Source: Rhodocollybia butyracea (lineage: Eukaryota; Basidiomycota; Agaricomycetes; Agaricales; Omphalotaceae). Taken from it: 64,000 bases of DNA. A model generated the notes under the pieces. The model had not been told where the DNA came from. It did not search any database and saw nothing but the letters and a program-made list of their open reading frames with translations. Both the position numbers and the translations under genes were made by a program. The stretch covers positions 1 through 64,000 of the forward strand of contig JADNRY010000124.1 in the NCBI GenBank assembly GCA_015501585.1, in the 5' to 3' direction. Numbering within the stretch: the stretch's first letter is position 1; each line of letters begins with the position of its first letter. Shown one piece after another: positions 12,001 through 23,416 of this stretch.

Positions 12001-12385
12001 CGTTCCCAAAGTGGAATCGCTATCGAATGGGCATCCCATCTCTTTCAGAGTACCTCAGAGTGGCGCAGAAGCCATGGGGCTCTATTATGTGTGGGAAGGT
12101 GCGCACTTTGGAAAACTTGGCCGCCGTATTGGCTTCGTCAAACCCCCTCCTGATTCCACATACACATCCACTGGTCTGTTTATCTTGCAGCATGTGGAAT
12201 TCAAACGCGAAAGGCAGAGCCGCAATTGGGTCTTTAGAGAGTCCATTATGGGTGAGAGGTTCCAAGTCCACAGGAATAACTTAATCGTCGTTCATGAGCC
12301 CATCGGTCTTCACAAGAAGGCCAAAGAACTGATTCTACCTTACCGTCTCGATTACCTTAGAATGTTTCAAGTCAATGCAGGGTGA
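9079..12385 (+). pseudogene. Spt5-like NGN/KOW protein carried next to the KDZ transposase, copy 1
   Basis: The order of features is that of transcription elongation factor Spt5. An acidic N-terminus (FLDISAQEDDEDDELL, about 9172-9220) is followed by an NGN-like segment with RGHKNRIYCTIRKAI and QLPGVVYLQVPSM (9770-9930). KOW-like blocks follow: WFRLIGGNPLYNGDVG (about 10276), FNIGDQVLL, VRITRHPAFAGYLGHV (about 11299) and FIREGPLKGNVG (about 11815). Introns are visible after 9099 (GTAAGG...GCAG), around 9714-9768 and around 11462-11509. Two TGA stops, 9452-9454 and 11711-11713, break otherwise open frames. At the first, the paralogue at 36618-36620 has CGA. Spt5 binds RNA polymerase; this one may act on transcription of the element or of host chromatin, but that is inference. 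It differs strongly from a housekeeping Spt5 in the spacing of its domains. Confidence 0.7.
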
Positions 12386-12729
12386 GCTTTAGTGTACTGT
12401 GTATTGTGACTAGTATCTTGCATCTTTAACATTGTACATATCCACGGCGTATTGTATATAACCCACTGTATATAACCCAGATGATGAATGTATTTATTTT
12501 ATTATGGTTTCATACACCATCTAAAGGATCATAGGCTTCGAGCGTCCGAAATGATGTTAAACTAGCTAAATTGGGAAAGACAAAAGCGTTCAATACCACG
12601 GCTTTGGCCGGCCCAAAATGGCAAAAGTGAACAATGACTGTACACCAGGTGGGTAAGTTGTTAACAATATTAATAACATAGGCTTGTTGATTCTTACTCA
12701 TCATCCCCCTCTACTAAAGTTTATCAAAC
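12386..12729. other. Intergenic, no gene seen
   Basis: AT-rich and contains TGTATATAACCCA twice around 12450-12480. This could be the 3' flank of the Spt5-like gene and the promoter of the next one. Confidence 0.4.
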
Positions 12730-14066
12730 ATGGCCAGGCTTCGAAATGGCAAGGGAGCATCACCGTCTCCTCTCACCAATCCGCGTCGAACACGCTCGAA
12801 AGCCGTGACAGAAGTAGCTCAATCACTCTCTCAAGTAGAACGCAATGGCCAGGCATTTAAACCCAAGGATGCGGAAGCTACCAAACCCAATCCAAATAAG
12901 AAAAATGTAGGTGCTCTACGTGCTGTCTTGGAATGTTAACGTTAACAAACATCTAGAAAACACTGAAACCGACTAATGCAGATGTTAACACAAAGAGAAA
13001 GGGCAAAAAGAGAGCCGGGAATGAAGTTAGTATTTTCTGCGCTTAGTGATGAGTTAATGTTGACAAAATTGTAGGAAACCGCAGAGACATCTAATGTAGA
13101 TGATGAAGTATCTCCTTTCAAGACTGAATAGTCGATGTGAATGAAGTTGTAGGAACCAGTGGACCCACCTAACCTGGTGGAAAATACAGACAGTGCTTCA
13201 CGGCCTTTGACTGAAGCTTGAGCACCCGCAGTCCCCATGTCTTTCCAACCCACAGCCCAAGGCATTGCTACTGCCCCAGCGAGACTGGGACTCGATGCTC
13301 TTGCTGCCCAACCTAAACCAGGCGCTGAATGTAATTGTGCTATCGAGCTAGCTGCGGGAATGACAAGTAATATCAGATCAAGACTACCACCCACCATCCC
13401 ATCTACTGAACCATCTCCAGTGGCGAATTTACCGGACACACCGCCTCGTGTACCATGTTCACCCAGCTCTGTTTTGAGACGCACTGTCAAGTTATTCCGG
13501 GACTCCCTAGATCGTGACGTTGAACTAACTACCCAACAACGATATCAATTGCGACGCAGAGTTCGATAAGCTGCGTCGTGAGGATGAAGAGCTTATTTCT
13601 GGTGGATAAGCTTCAGACAGATCGTTTAGTTCAGGAACTCAATGCTTTTCTTCTGGATCAGGCTGCTTGCTTAGACGCTCCCGAACTGGTTTCACCTGAT
13701 GTCCTTGATGTCCACCATGTAGTATGGTCACAGAACCGAGACCATTACAATGAGTTACGTCGTGAGTTTTGGCATCTTTGGAAGGAAACTGTAGAAGCGG
13801 GAGGGTTGTACAAAAGGCTTGTGAAGCATGACAATGAGCTGCCCAGTCAAACAGATTGCTTGAAAGTCTGCCTTGAGAAGAATCGTCCTCAATCTCTCAT
13901 TGAATTCGATGCATGTCATCATCCACAGGGTTCAACAATTCAGGACAAAATAATGCAAGCGGAGCTGCGTATCTGTGGGAAGGAGTGGATGTTGGCCTGC
14001 TGGGAGGCAATTCTTACTGGCAAGCGTAAACCTCCTGTCCCTGGACTTCTACAGGATACTGTTTGA
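12730..14066 (+). CDS. Unrecognised multi-exon gene, 5' part
   Basis: It starts MARLRNGKGASPS, a basic N-terminus rich in Arg, Lys, Ser and Pro. Small exons follow, with good splice signals: an intron from GTAGGT (12908) to TAATGCAG, an exon encoding KRKGKKRAGNE (nuclear-localisation-like), an intron from GTTAGT to TTGTAG, then ETAETSNVDDE. Downstream are a Pro-rich linker (13237-13569) and a folded-looking segment with HHVVWSQNRDHYNELRREFW (13578-14066). I recognise no family. It lies directly downstream of the Spt5-like gene on the same strand, so it could be further cargo or a separate host gene. Confidence 0.4.
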
Positions 14067-14179
14067 CTTTTGATCCTTGTCCACAATTCGATTGGGTTCG
14101 GGGGAACTTGAGCGTGACGGGCACACTGCCACTGACTTTATAGAGGAGCTGAGTCCTGGCCCTCGCAAGCAGGAGGGGA

Positions 14180-14700
14180 GACGCGACACTGCTGAGGTCC
14201 CTGTAGCAGCTCGCACTTGTTCTTCAACTGGGGTTGCGATGTGTAACTCTGGCCACCAGGCATCTTCTCAAGAGGATGAAGAGAAATCTACTGATGGTGA
14301 CACTGGGGAACCAGTAGCTGCTCGCTCTTGTTCTTCAACCAAGGTTGCTTCGCGTAGATCTGGCCACTGGGTAGCGCCTCATGCAGCCAATGATGAATTT
14401 TCCGACAATGACGCTGAGGAGCCAGTAGCCGCTCGCTCTTGTTCTCCAACCAAGGTTGCTACGCGTGCATCTGGCTACCAGGTAGCATCTCATGCAGCCG
14501 ATGATGAGCCAGTAGTGGCACGCTCTTGTTATTACACCAAGGTTGCTAAGCGGAACTCTGGCCACTGGGTAGCCCCTCAAGCAGCCGATGATGAATATAC
14601 TGATGACAGCGCTGAGGATCCAGTAGCGGGTCGGGTTCATTTTACAAACAAGGTCACTGCTAATAACAACTCTGACAAGTGGGTAGCCCTCGAAACGCCA
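14180..14700 (+). repeat. Degenerate protein repeat, about five units
   Basis: Units of about 30-40 residues recur, each with PVAAR-C-S-T-KVA and GHWVA or GYQVA (for example PVAARSCSSTKVASR). They are separated by acidic AADDE spacers. The repeats differ at the DNA level, so they are not a recent expansion. This region joins the 5' part at 12730-14066 to the block at 14740-15536. Confidence 0.7.
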
Positions 14701-14739
14701 ACGAGGATTCTACCGACAACGGCAGTAGTGATATTGAAG

Positions 14740-15536
14740 AAGGAGGAGACTCAAAGGAGGGACATCTATCCAAGGCTGAGTTGAAGAAAATTGAGGAGTT
14801 CAGGAAGACAATCATCGCTGAAGCAAAACTCAATGGACAAAACCCCAATGTTTATTTATTGAAGATGGGGAGGCCAGGATTTCTGAGCTCCAAGGGGGTT
14901 GAACCACTACAATGCTTGGAAGGCGCATTGGGCGTTTCACAATCCCAAGAATAGTGATGGTAATTGGGCTTTACAAATGAGTTCTTGCTGTCACTAATGA
15001 ATACATTTAGAAGATCTACAAGCATACAGCGCTCGCATCCATCAAGCATACCTCGCTGCTCTTGAGGAGCGTCTCACGGAAGCGGAGCGTAATGATAAGA
15101 AGGCGCAACGCCGTGCATTTCAGCATGAGTATGACTGGTATATGGAACATATTGGCAAAGCAACAAAAGCGGACCCTTCGCGTGGCACGAGGCGTGTTGT
15201 GAAAACCCTCACAAACATTGTACGTTCCTTCTTTCTGTACCGCACCTTGACAGTTTCTCATAAGTGTTTCAAAATGGAGTCCAGATCGAGGCGACTACCG
15301 GCCATCATCTCATTTGCACACTCATGCACACAGGAACAGATGGTGCTGGCCGAAACCAGTCACTTCACTTTGCAATGACAGAACAAGGACGTCTTGTGAA
15401 GCTCAATTACAACACCAACCTCGGTGGACAACTTGTCAAAATGTCAGCATGTTTCAAAGTTGTTGAGATGGAAGGACGTGGTCTGGATCAGGCTGTTGTA
15501 AATGTAGTCACCTCATTCACGCAACGCACAGGATAG
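14740..15536 (+). CDS. Unrecognised gene, helical segment
   Basis: Readable stretches are LSKAELKKIEEFRKTI, then NHYNAWKAHWAFHNPKN in a neighbouring frame, then AYLAALEERLTEAERNDKKA (about 15047) and YDWYMEHIGKATKAD. After an intron near 15220-15276, GVQIEATTGHHL and GQLVKMSACFKV follow. The combination of a Trp/Tyr-containing block and a charged helix recurs in large unnamed basidiomycete families, but I cannot name this one. Frame changes suggest introns or decay. Probably the same gene as 12730-14066. Confidence 0.4.
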
Positions 15537-15789
15537 CAACTGAAAGACCGCCCATCGAAGAGTTTCAACGGCGATATGGGGCTATGTCTGGGGTAAGCAG
15601 TTGCATTCCACAATCCCACCCCCACCCCCACCCCCTTTCAGCATTGATAGATGCTGGACACGACATCGGCAAAGTCTCCATGACACAAATTCATGCACAA
15701 GCCATATCTCCATCAGCTACATCTTCGTGGTTGGTTTCCAGGTGGAGACTTTCCAAACTTGACTGGTGCTTCCTGAGCTCCAAAAGGAA

Positions 15790-16870
15790 GTAAGATCGAT
15801 ATTGCATGCATCAGAGAGGTGTCCGAACCTTGGGAAAAGCATTTACTTTCCCTCTACGAAAGTCGTGAGGATGTGGATACAGCGAGTGAGCAATTCAACT
15901 TTGTTGCGTGGACGGATGGTTAGTACCCATTTGAAATCAGTTTTTTCAATGACAGTGCTAACATTCTACTCTTGTCAAAATAGAAGAGAAAAAACTTGAT
16001 CTTGCAGAGATGGGTGATGTTCTGCTCGTAGTTGACAATGGAAGAACTCTATGCAAGATGGGGACAAGGCGGGTCAAATGAGGAAGGCACTGAAGAAAGA
16101 CAAGTCCACGGTACCTTTGTATGATGAAGACACAGAGGATGAAGAGGACAAGGAAGATGAGGAAGATAAGGGCAACTCAGTTCCAAGGTTTGACTATGTT
16201 CATTGCAGTTTTGCAAGTTTGCTAAACATGATCTGTAGAACTTGTACAGGAGTAACAACTGCACAGAAGACTGTTGGCACCATGCCCTGTGCCTTGACAT
16301 CAGCGGCAACCGCAGCTCGAACGCAAGCGGGCCCAGTAGCAGGCCTTCGGCAGCAAGGAACTAACGTGATTTGTATACCAGCTGCCGCTGTGACTCCAAT
16401 CGCCGCTCATGCACCCGCAGGCACTACAGAACAAGGAGGTCATCCAACTCAAGGCAAAGCTCGCAGCATCAGACAACAGCCTCTGTGACGCCAAAGAAAG
16501 CATGCGAATTGTACATTACACTTGTGTTGACGTGTTTTTTTTATACTGACCACTCTTTTCCAGCTACGTGGACATCTCGAAAACTTGGAAAAATTTATTG
16601 AATGCTCCATTTGTTTACAAAAAATGACTACTGTTGAGTGTAAACCGGTATTGTGAGTTTCTCCTTTGTTCTTCGAGCATTTGTTCATTGCAGTTTTCCA
16701 GTCTTCAAAACTGTGACTACTTCTTCTGCGCATTAGAGTAAGTTCATTGTTGCCATATGCTTGTGCGGTGTGCTTACTTTGCATCCAGTGCATCAAACAA
16801 CGCCCCTTTTACCAAGCACCGCTACGTGCAACGTATTCTTCGGTAATATTTCGCGATATGGCCTCACAGA
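15790..16870 (+). CDS. Possible coiled-coil plus RING-like protein, 3' part
   Basis: Exons read IREVSEPWEKHLLSLYES (about 15808), an acidic tract EDTEDEEDKEDEEDK (about 16129), a coiled-coil stretch ALQNKEVIQLKAKLAASDN (about 16420) and, after an intron ending TTTTCCAG at 16562, LRGHLENLEKFIECSICLQK. The ECSIC begins a RING-like C-x2-C pair, and NCDYFFC supplies later cysteines. The His of a normal RING is Tyr here, so zinc binding or ligase activity is doubtful. It could be the C-terminal part of the gene starting at 12730. Confidence is limited by missing upstream exons. Confidence 0.35.
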
Positions 16871-17279
16871 TTGATACGATGGCTCAGCGTGTATAGTAGG
16901 CTTGGACTAGTTTGGTTCTGCCTTGGCCAAGTAACTTGCTAGTCTTGAGGGTAGGCAGATAAAATGTTTCATTTGCTTTCTGTTCAATCTTGTTTCTATG
17001 TGCGCCTAATCCCAGGCATTGTTTTTGATGCTTCTCTGGTCTTCTCTGGTGAAGAACTGCAAGATTCTGACAGGACACAGGTTTGAACACCCAAGAACCC
17101 TGGGTCCATCTAAAGTCGAGGGCAAATCAACCATTTTTTGGTATCCCTTCTTTGCTGGAGTAAGAACATGCTTTGGTTTTCAAAACCACCTCACTATTCA
17201 TCCTGATGGATTAATCGCACTAATATGAATACGAAAACACACAATCTTTGGCCCTGCAGTATTTGTTAAGAAGATACAT
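16871..17279. other. No supported gene
   Basis: Short overlapping frames on both strands, with no domain or conserved splice pattern visible. Confidence 0.4.
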
Positions 17280-17480
17280 TAACAACCAGAATCGTCGCCT
17301 TCTGCGCCACCAGGGCCACGAGCCTCTGCTTTGTTTTCCGTTTCCCGGTTTACAGCAAATGTAATGGGGGGAGGGTCTCAGTCTGCGACTGAGCCGGTGC
17401 CGTCTTCAATGATAGCATCGGATTCAAATTCCTTGTTGTCTAGCTCGAGTTCCACGTCTTCACTTCGAGGTCTACTGTAT
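17280..17480 (-). pseudogene. Short acidic C-terminal gene fragment
   Basis: The minus strand reads PRSEDVELELDNKEFESDAI then, after a TGA (17378-17380), DPPPITFAVNRETENKAEA to a stop near 17280. The open frame on both sides of a single TGA suggests a decayed 3' exon. No family recognised. Confidence 0.25.
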
Positions 17481-17794
17481 AGGGAGAGGTGAAGCTCCTG
17501 GGAGGGGAGTATATGACGTGAGGTTGTTTGGAAGCAAATCAAAACAAGATCCAGATATGAATAAGGATTGACGGATGGGAAATAAACCTGTGAGTTGAAA
17601 TGCCTGTGAAAGTACTAAGAGTGTTGTGGTAGAGTAACGGACTTGGAGAGTGTAGAAGTCAACTAATATCATTCAGTTTGTGGCATTATTTGTCAAAATA
17701 ATTAATGGATATTGTCAAGAATTCATATTTTGCTACTTGAGTGTCCATTCGTACTTCATAGGCACTTTTACATACTACGCACAAGATGGTATCA

Positions 17795-19180
17795 TCAGAC
17801 AACTGCTTTTCCACACATTTGAATAACAATCATCATCCCATTCCTCTCAATAGGCTCCAACAAGCTATAGACACTGCCAGAATCCTCTTCTGAACGATTC
17901 AGGAATGACAGTGTGAACACTCTCAAGCAGTCCACCTTGAGTGCAGTGGTCCCTACAGTAGGGAGCTTGATGGGACTCCATCGAGATTGGACCATTTCCA
18001 CCACTGAATGATCTTCAAACTTCACTGCAGCAACATTCAGTAACCTCAGGGAACGCAGTCATGGAATGATAGGGACTGTCTGTGGATGAAGAGACCTAGA
18101 GCAATATGCATGAAGGCTGTCTATGAATTTTGATGATATGGGACTGCATTTTGGGGAGATACCGGAATCATCAATGGTGAGATCTTGAAGAGTGGGAAGA
18201 AGGATAAGAATTTGAACAAGGCTGTCATCAGAGATGGATAAGCATTGAATGGAGAATGTGGTCAATTGGAAACATGACTGTCGGACAACCACCACGAAAG
18301 GCTTCAAGATAGGCCAGGGCTCAGGCTCATCATCAAATAGTCCACCACAGTTTGGTTCCCAAGACCCAGGCTTGTCACCAAATTGTACACCATAGTCTGT
18401 ATCCTCAGACTCTAATTTTGATTTCTCCAAATGGAGCACTTTCAATGAAGGAAGCCTGAGGAGAGGGTGTATTGGATCTGATGGATCTGCCCAATAACCA
18501 TCACAATGCCATACAGTCAACACTTCAATCTTGGAAGAGCAGGGGGGTGTCATTGGGGATGAAACAATGCCATAAAGAGTATGTTCTGTAAGACCTAAGG
18601 AACAAAGGTTTGAACATGTATCAAAGATGTTCTGAATGTCGAGCTCAATAGGAAGAGGATCTCGGTCATGTTGGCAGATGATAGTGGTAGTATGCGGCAG
18701 ATTCAGTGTTTGGAGATTTGGCGCTGTATTTATAAATGGAGTAGGTACTCCAAAAAGGCACAGTGTCCCCAGAGCAAGGAATGAAGCTGGCCAAATATCA
18801 GCATGGTCCAAAAAATATTCAAAGGAGTAGTTTTCGCATTGAACTGACAGAGACTGCCAGTGGACAATCTGCCCAAAGAGTTGCCCCAACAGCGGGTGAA
18901 CTCCTCTAAAGAAATCAAGATGAGTTAATAGGTCAAGTTTGACCATGATTGGGTGCTGTTTGGAACGACTGAGAAAATTAGACAGCAGAAAAAATATTCC
19001 CGTGTCTTCATATTCCCTGCTGTACAGATCCAGTCCCTCCACCGTTTGACGCTTTGCAGAACTGATGTGACTTTATCTGGTTGGGCAGATGCGAGACTAG
19101 ATATCGGTGAAAATTTGTTATCGGTTACATGAGGAATGTTGAAGGTGTTTCCACCGCGAAAAGAACAGAGAGGCATTAAT
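17795..19180 (-). pseudogene. F-box/LRR-type protein, broken by one TGA
   Basis: The main frame (18062-19042) carries irregular leucine-rich strands such as NLQTLNLPHTTTI, LPSLKVLHLEKSKL and LPTLQDLTIDDSGI, the pattern of Agaricomycete F-box proteins that present substrates to SCF ubiquitin ligases. A single TGA at 18059-18061 is followed in the same frame by LRSLRLLNVAAVKFEDHSVV and a typical C-terminal block with MVQSRW (17795-18058). A CGA codon there would restore continuity, so this looks like a CpG C-to-T change. The N-terminal F-box is not visible; the frame breaks upstream of 19042. The gene is isolated and has no cooperating neighbour. Confidence 0.7.
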
Positions 19181-20087
19181 CAAAACAATGAGTGTAGACG
19201 CCCTGCCAGAGTATTTAGACGCCCGATTTTTTGCAGTCAAGATTACGACCAGATTTAGTTGTACAATACAGACTGTGAGTATGTGCTATAAATATAGCTA
19301 CTGAGCGTATATATCTGCTCTATCTTGTCTTCCAATTCTGTACGCAACTTTATGCCAGGTGATCGACTGTTATTTCACCGTTCTCCCATCCACTGACATT
19401 CATTGCTAAACCTTTTGGTACCATCACGACCTATCATGGCATATACACGTAAATACTAAGTAACCAACACTGGTAGAAATATCACTCAAATAGAACAGAC
19501 AATAATCTTGGATGACAGGAAGAAGTACAATGAACAAAGGTGGTAAAAAAGGAAAGGCAGGAAAAATAAACGAATAAAACCTCAAAAACCACAACAAGGG
19601 ATTAGAGATTAGAAACAAACGAGAGAAGAACCCAAAAACAACAGAAGAAGGAAGGATTGAAAAGTTAGCGTATAGTGATTATAAGACAAGGAGAGGGAGG
19701 GAAGGAGGCACCACACCGGATAAGGGGGAAGCTCAAGGAATATGAGGAAGAGTAGGAGGTATAAGAGTAAACTTACACAGCACTGCAAATATAAACAATG
19801 AATCAGAAGGGAAAACAGAAAAAAGATATTGGACATGTATCAAAGTAAGCAATGAATAATGCATCGATGATGCAAGATGTGTGGGTGGCAGGATGTATGA
19901 GCAAAAAATTATTAGACACAAGAAGCAATGAAGCAAGCAGGCAGAGGGGCAGGCAAGCGAGAATAAGGCAAGCTAAAACTAAGATAGGGTGAGGCTAGAT
20001 ACTAAGGCAATGGAAGGCCAGGGATGGAGGACAATAAAGGAGAACATGAACACAACTCAGAACAAATATTGACAAACGGGCGGGCAA
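19181..20087. other. Purine-rich low-complexity region, no gene
   Basis: The plus strand is A/G-rich (the minus strand C/T-rich), giving spurious hydrophobic minus frames at 19424-19936 rich in Leu, Phe and Ser. I reject these as genes. Confidence 0.55.
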
Positions 20088-21390
20088 TCAAAAAGTCGAC
20101 AACGAAAAACTCCCCAGGATTGTTTCAATTTCATCAACCTCATATTTACTCATCCTCTCCTTCATGCTGTTCCCATAGACCCTAATGCAAAACTCGCCAT
20201 TGGGGCCAGTGCATACCACTGGGTTCACCCTTTCGCATTCTGCGCGGCGGATTCAGGATTCCCACTCAACTTGCCAGAGTGGGTTTCCGATGCCGAGGGT
20301 TGGGGATGAATTTGAGCGGGATGAGCGGCGTGAGAAGTCAGAGGAGATGAAACAGGTGAAGGAGGTTGGAGAAGAGGGCTTGAATGTGGTTGGTAAAGAG
20401 AAGGGGTATTCAGATGCTGGAAAGGCCCCATAAAGGGGAGAGTAGCTGGAATATTCCATGAATACTCTTTCTTCTTCTTGTGCAAGTTCTGGACCTGGAA
20501 TCCAGCGACCACCCCCTGAGGCTTTGCAGAGAGCAGAAGCGCGGCAGAGAGGGTAAGTATGGAGTTCTCCAAGTGGGAGTGAACACTTTTCTTTATCGGA
20601 TAGGGCTTGGAGATCGGGATTGGATGTCAGGGAAACGACGGAGGAGCGGCGGGATACAGGGGTAGATTTTGCTTTGGTGTGTTTGGAGAAGCTCGGACCG
20701 AGGGTGGTGAAAGAGGGAAAAGAGGAAGCGGAGGAGGTGGGAGAGAGAAGTGGTGTATTCGGGGGAGTTTCCGGACAACCTGTGGATAATGGTGAAGTGT
20801 CTACACTGACCGCACTGAGTGTCAATGATGGCGTTGCGAAGACGCGGAGGACATCGGAGACAACGGCGTTGACGGTGAGAGCGAAGACATTGGAGACGAT
20901 GGAGACGACAGTGAGATCAAAGACACGGAGGAGGTCGGAGACAATGGGGGACAGATGTTTCTGTAGCTGGCTACGCCATGAAGCTGGTCCCAGCAGTCAT
21001 CACAGACACGTGCATTTCTCTACAACGCTGTTCTCCCAGTTAAATACTGACTCCCCTCTTGGTGGATTTAAGAAAGGCAAACTTCGTGTATCTAGCAGCG
21101 CGGTCGTACGCGATGTACAAGCTGAACAAAATACGCCGCCGCACTTTCGACAATGATGTCTACGTTCTGTACGGGTACTAATGTTCAAGTTTGGTAACAA
21201 AGACAGTGACAAGAACACCGCTGAACATGCAAAAGTGTCACATGTTGTTGCCAAAGAGTCGCTCTTCCAGAGTGTACGGGGAAGAAGAACAGCAAGATAT
21301 TCGTTTTGGCAGATACTAAAACAAATAAATATGAGTAGCGGAACGCCAAGGACGACGAGTAAACATATGTGCTCATTGTTGCAGACATTG
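20088..21390 (-). pseudogene. FYVE-type zinc-finger protein
   Basis: The FYVE signature RRHHCRKCGG (21133-21164) is followed by VFCSACTSR and CVCDDCW, giving the expected cysteine pairs for a PI3P-binding endosomal finger. A preceding W-x2-DS...C-x2-C-like stretch lies just upstream. A Ser/Pro-rich linker follows, then a frame change near 20826, then EKCSLPLGELHTYPL and KASGGGRWIPGPE, and a C-terminus with RVNPVVCTGPNGEFCIRVYG ending at 20088. One in-frame TGA (20253-20255) sits where a Trp would fit, a G-to-A change equal to C-to-T on the other strand. The gene was probably functional until recently. The start is not resolved. Confidence 0.7.
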
Positions 21391-21429
21391 TGCTTGAAGA
21401 GGTTGCAAACGAAATAATCTGAGTGCAAC

Positions 21430-21838
21430 AGTCAACACCCTTTGAGCCAAGATCTCATCAGGGTTTATTTACATAAAAGTTCCAATCGCCACCCAGCCAC
21501 AATGCTACTTCTTCTGTGTGCTGATCAAAAAAAACTGATCACCTTCAAACAAGCTAAAGCGCTCACCGAAGTTCCGTCACTTTGAATTCTTTCTGCCGTT
21601 CAATCAATACTGCTAAGTATGGCCTATCCTTCATACTCACACTTTGGAGCGGAGCATTAAATCTCCACGGATAATCGATAAAGCTCAAAGCTCAAGCGCT
21701 CAAGGCCTCGAGCTTAACTCCAAATAGTTCCCGCCACCAAGATTGTTCCAAATACACTTGGCGCTGAGAGTACAAGCGCTGGCTATTCTACTGGTAGCAT
21801 GACACTAAAGCGCATATTGTCACGAACAGCCCAAAGTC
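21430..21838. other. No supported gene
   Basis: AT-balanced sequence ending in a run of C (21837-21847) just before the RNase III-like exon. No coding exon is seen; the first exon of the next gene may be missing or hidden here. Confidence 0.4.
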
Positions 21839-22850
21839 CCCCCCCCCTTTGCCCCAGCTTAATGGTCAAATTCTATTGCAGGTTCTAACGCATAGGTCAT
21901 TGCGCAGATTCGACGAGCTTGATGAAGATTTTGTAAATGAACAACTCTTGGAGTTAGGAGAAAATGCATTGGCCATTGTGATCAGTATCGCTCTCTTCCA
22001 TCGACAACCAGTTTTATCGGGCAAGGAAATGCTGGTACCCTTGGTTTCCAGTTTTGAATATCAATTGTTCATAGTGTTGACTTTTAAGTAGGAGCAGCGT
22101 AAAATTATCCTTTCTGAGGGAAACTTGGATAGATGGGTCACAATGTATGGTCTCCGCGAAGTCTGTGAATGATCATTTACTCAAGTTATTGGCTGACGTT
22201 GGTTTAGAGAGTACGGTGTATGCCAGATCTGGTACCTTCGTTGAGGTCTGCTGAGGTGAGTTATTGGGTTATTATGTTTAAAAGAATATTCCTAACCATG
22301 TTTATAGGAAACTCGACTACTGTTCTGTGCATACATTGGAGCCGTATACAAAGAAGGAGGCATGCAACCCATTCAAACTTGGATAGACAGTTTGATCAAT
22401 GACGACACTCCTGCTCAGTCTAGCAACTCAAACCAATTGCTGCCTCAAAAGAAAGCAAAGTTTGACATCCCAGCATTCTACGCTCCTCAATCTTCAGCCC
22501 CTACGTCGCCGACTGTATACACTGCTAGCATTAATCAGGACCCGCTATGACCCCAAGTTTCTCGAGGCTTATTACCCCTGCCCAGCCGAAGCTTGCGTTC
22601 CTACCTCTGTTCAATCAGACTGCTATGCAGCGACGTGTGACGGTAGAGTATCCAACTGTATTCAGTGGTCCTTCGCATGCGGGAGCTTGGACCGCTACTT
22701 GTCAAGGTGAGCATTTTAATGTCCTGTATGATACAGTGCTGACGCTGGACAGTGAATGGGATTGCAAAGGGAATGTCAACGGGAAAGTCTAAGCAGATCG
22801 CTAAAGAGGGCGCTGCAAGGCAAGCTTGGTACAATATGGGATGGTCTTAA
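21839..22850 (+). CDS. RNase III-domain plus dsRBD protein, probably non-catalytic
   Basis: Spliced exons give LLQVLTHRSLRRF, NEQLLELGENALAIVIS, DRWVTMYGLRE, a VRCMPDLVPSLRSAE block, then TRLLFCAYIGAVYKEGGMQ (22310 on), i.e. one RNase III domain. A dsRBD follows: FNQTAMQRRVTVEYP, GPSHAGAWTATC, VNGIAKG and SKQIAKEGAARQAWYNMGW, ending at TAA 22848-22850. Introns: about 22033-22090, 22154-22206, 22255-22309 and about 22709-22751. The signature LGD is LGE, and the usual D-x-x-E before IGA-x-Y is L-x-x-C. Catalysis is therefore doubtful, as in the mitochondrial ribosomal relatives of RNase III. No ATG is visible at the 5' end, and the linker changes frame near 22550. The dsRBD looks intact. Confidence 0.7.
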
Positions 22851-23416
22851 ATTAGTTTTCTCTTGAGAAGCGCCATAGGGGTTAACTTTTATGTCCGATG
22901 AGGGCATATCTGTATTTGGCAGAGATATTTATCCTAACAAGTTTCGAGTTTGAACTCATTGTACCTGATGGTTTAAACATACGGGTATCCGGGATAAGAT
23001 AGAGCACATCTTGGGGTGCTTGGACAATGCCCACTCCTGAAGCTGATGGAGATACGACAAGCGCAACCCCAAAATGAAGGTATTCTTCCACTGAGTAGTG
23101 GCAATCTGTTGAAACTGGAGCTGTACCAGGGACAAGGACAGGGGCAGAGAAGAGGGCGTGGAACAACTCAGAGACAGATGAACTGACAGACAATGGTTGA
23201 ATTGATGCCATTAGTGGTCTTAGCATACGGCCTGTTGAGCGACCTCTGGCCCATCAGTCCAGAGAACAAAAATAAGTTGATTTTGCAAGTAGCATTAGGG
23301 ATAAAACCGGTATATACAATTAGACAATCTGCTGAACAGAATTTGTACTTATTTAATGAAGTGAGCACTATGGGCTGAGATCGCAAAGTCGGTAGGATGA
23401 ACCCATGGCTGTAGCC
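22851..23416. other. No supported gene
   Basis: A 114-codon minus frame at 22882-23226 is Ser/Val-rich with no domain. I do not call it. Confidence 0.35.

Noticed and set aside
9079..12385. TGA reassigned as a sense codon
   Set aside because: Inferred ancestral codons include both Arg and Trp, genuine genes also end in TGA, and the paralogue keeps CGA; mutation explains it better.
19424..19936. Hydrophobic minus-strand ORFs resembling membrane proteins
   Set aside because: They arise from a purine-rich low-complexity tract; composition explains the Leu/Phe/Ser content.
22882..23226. 114-codon minus-strand ORF as a gene
   Set aside because: No domain, no clear splice sites, and it lies in the 3' flank of the RNase III-like gene.
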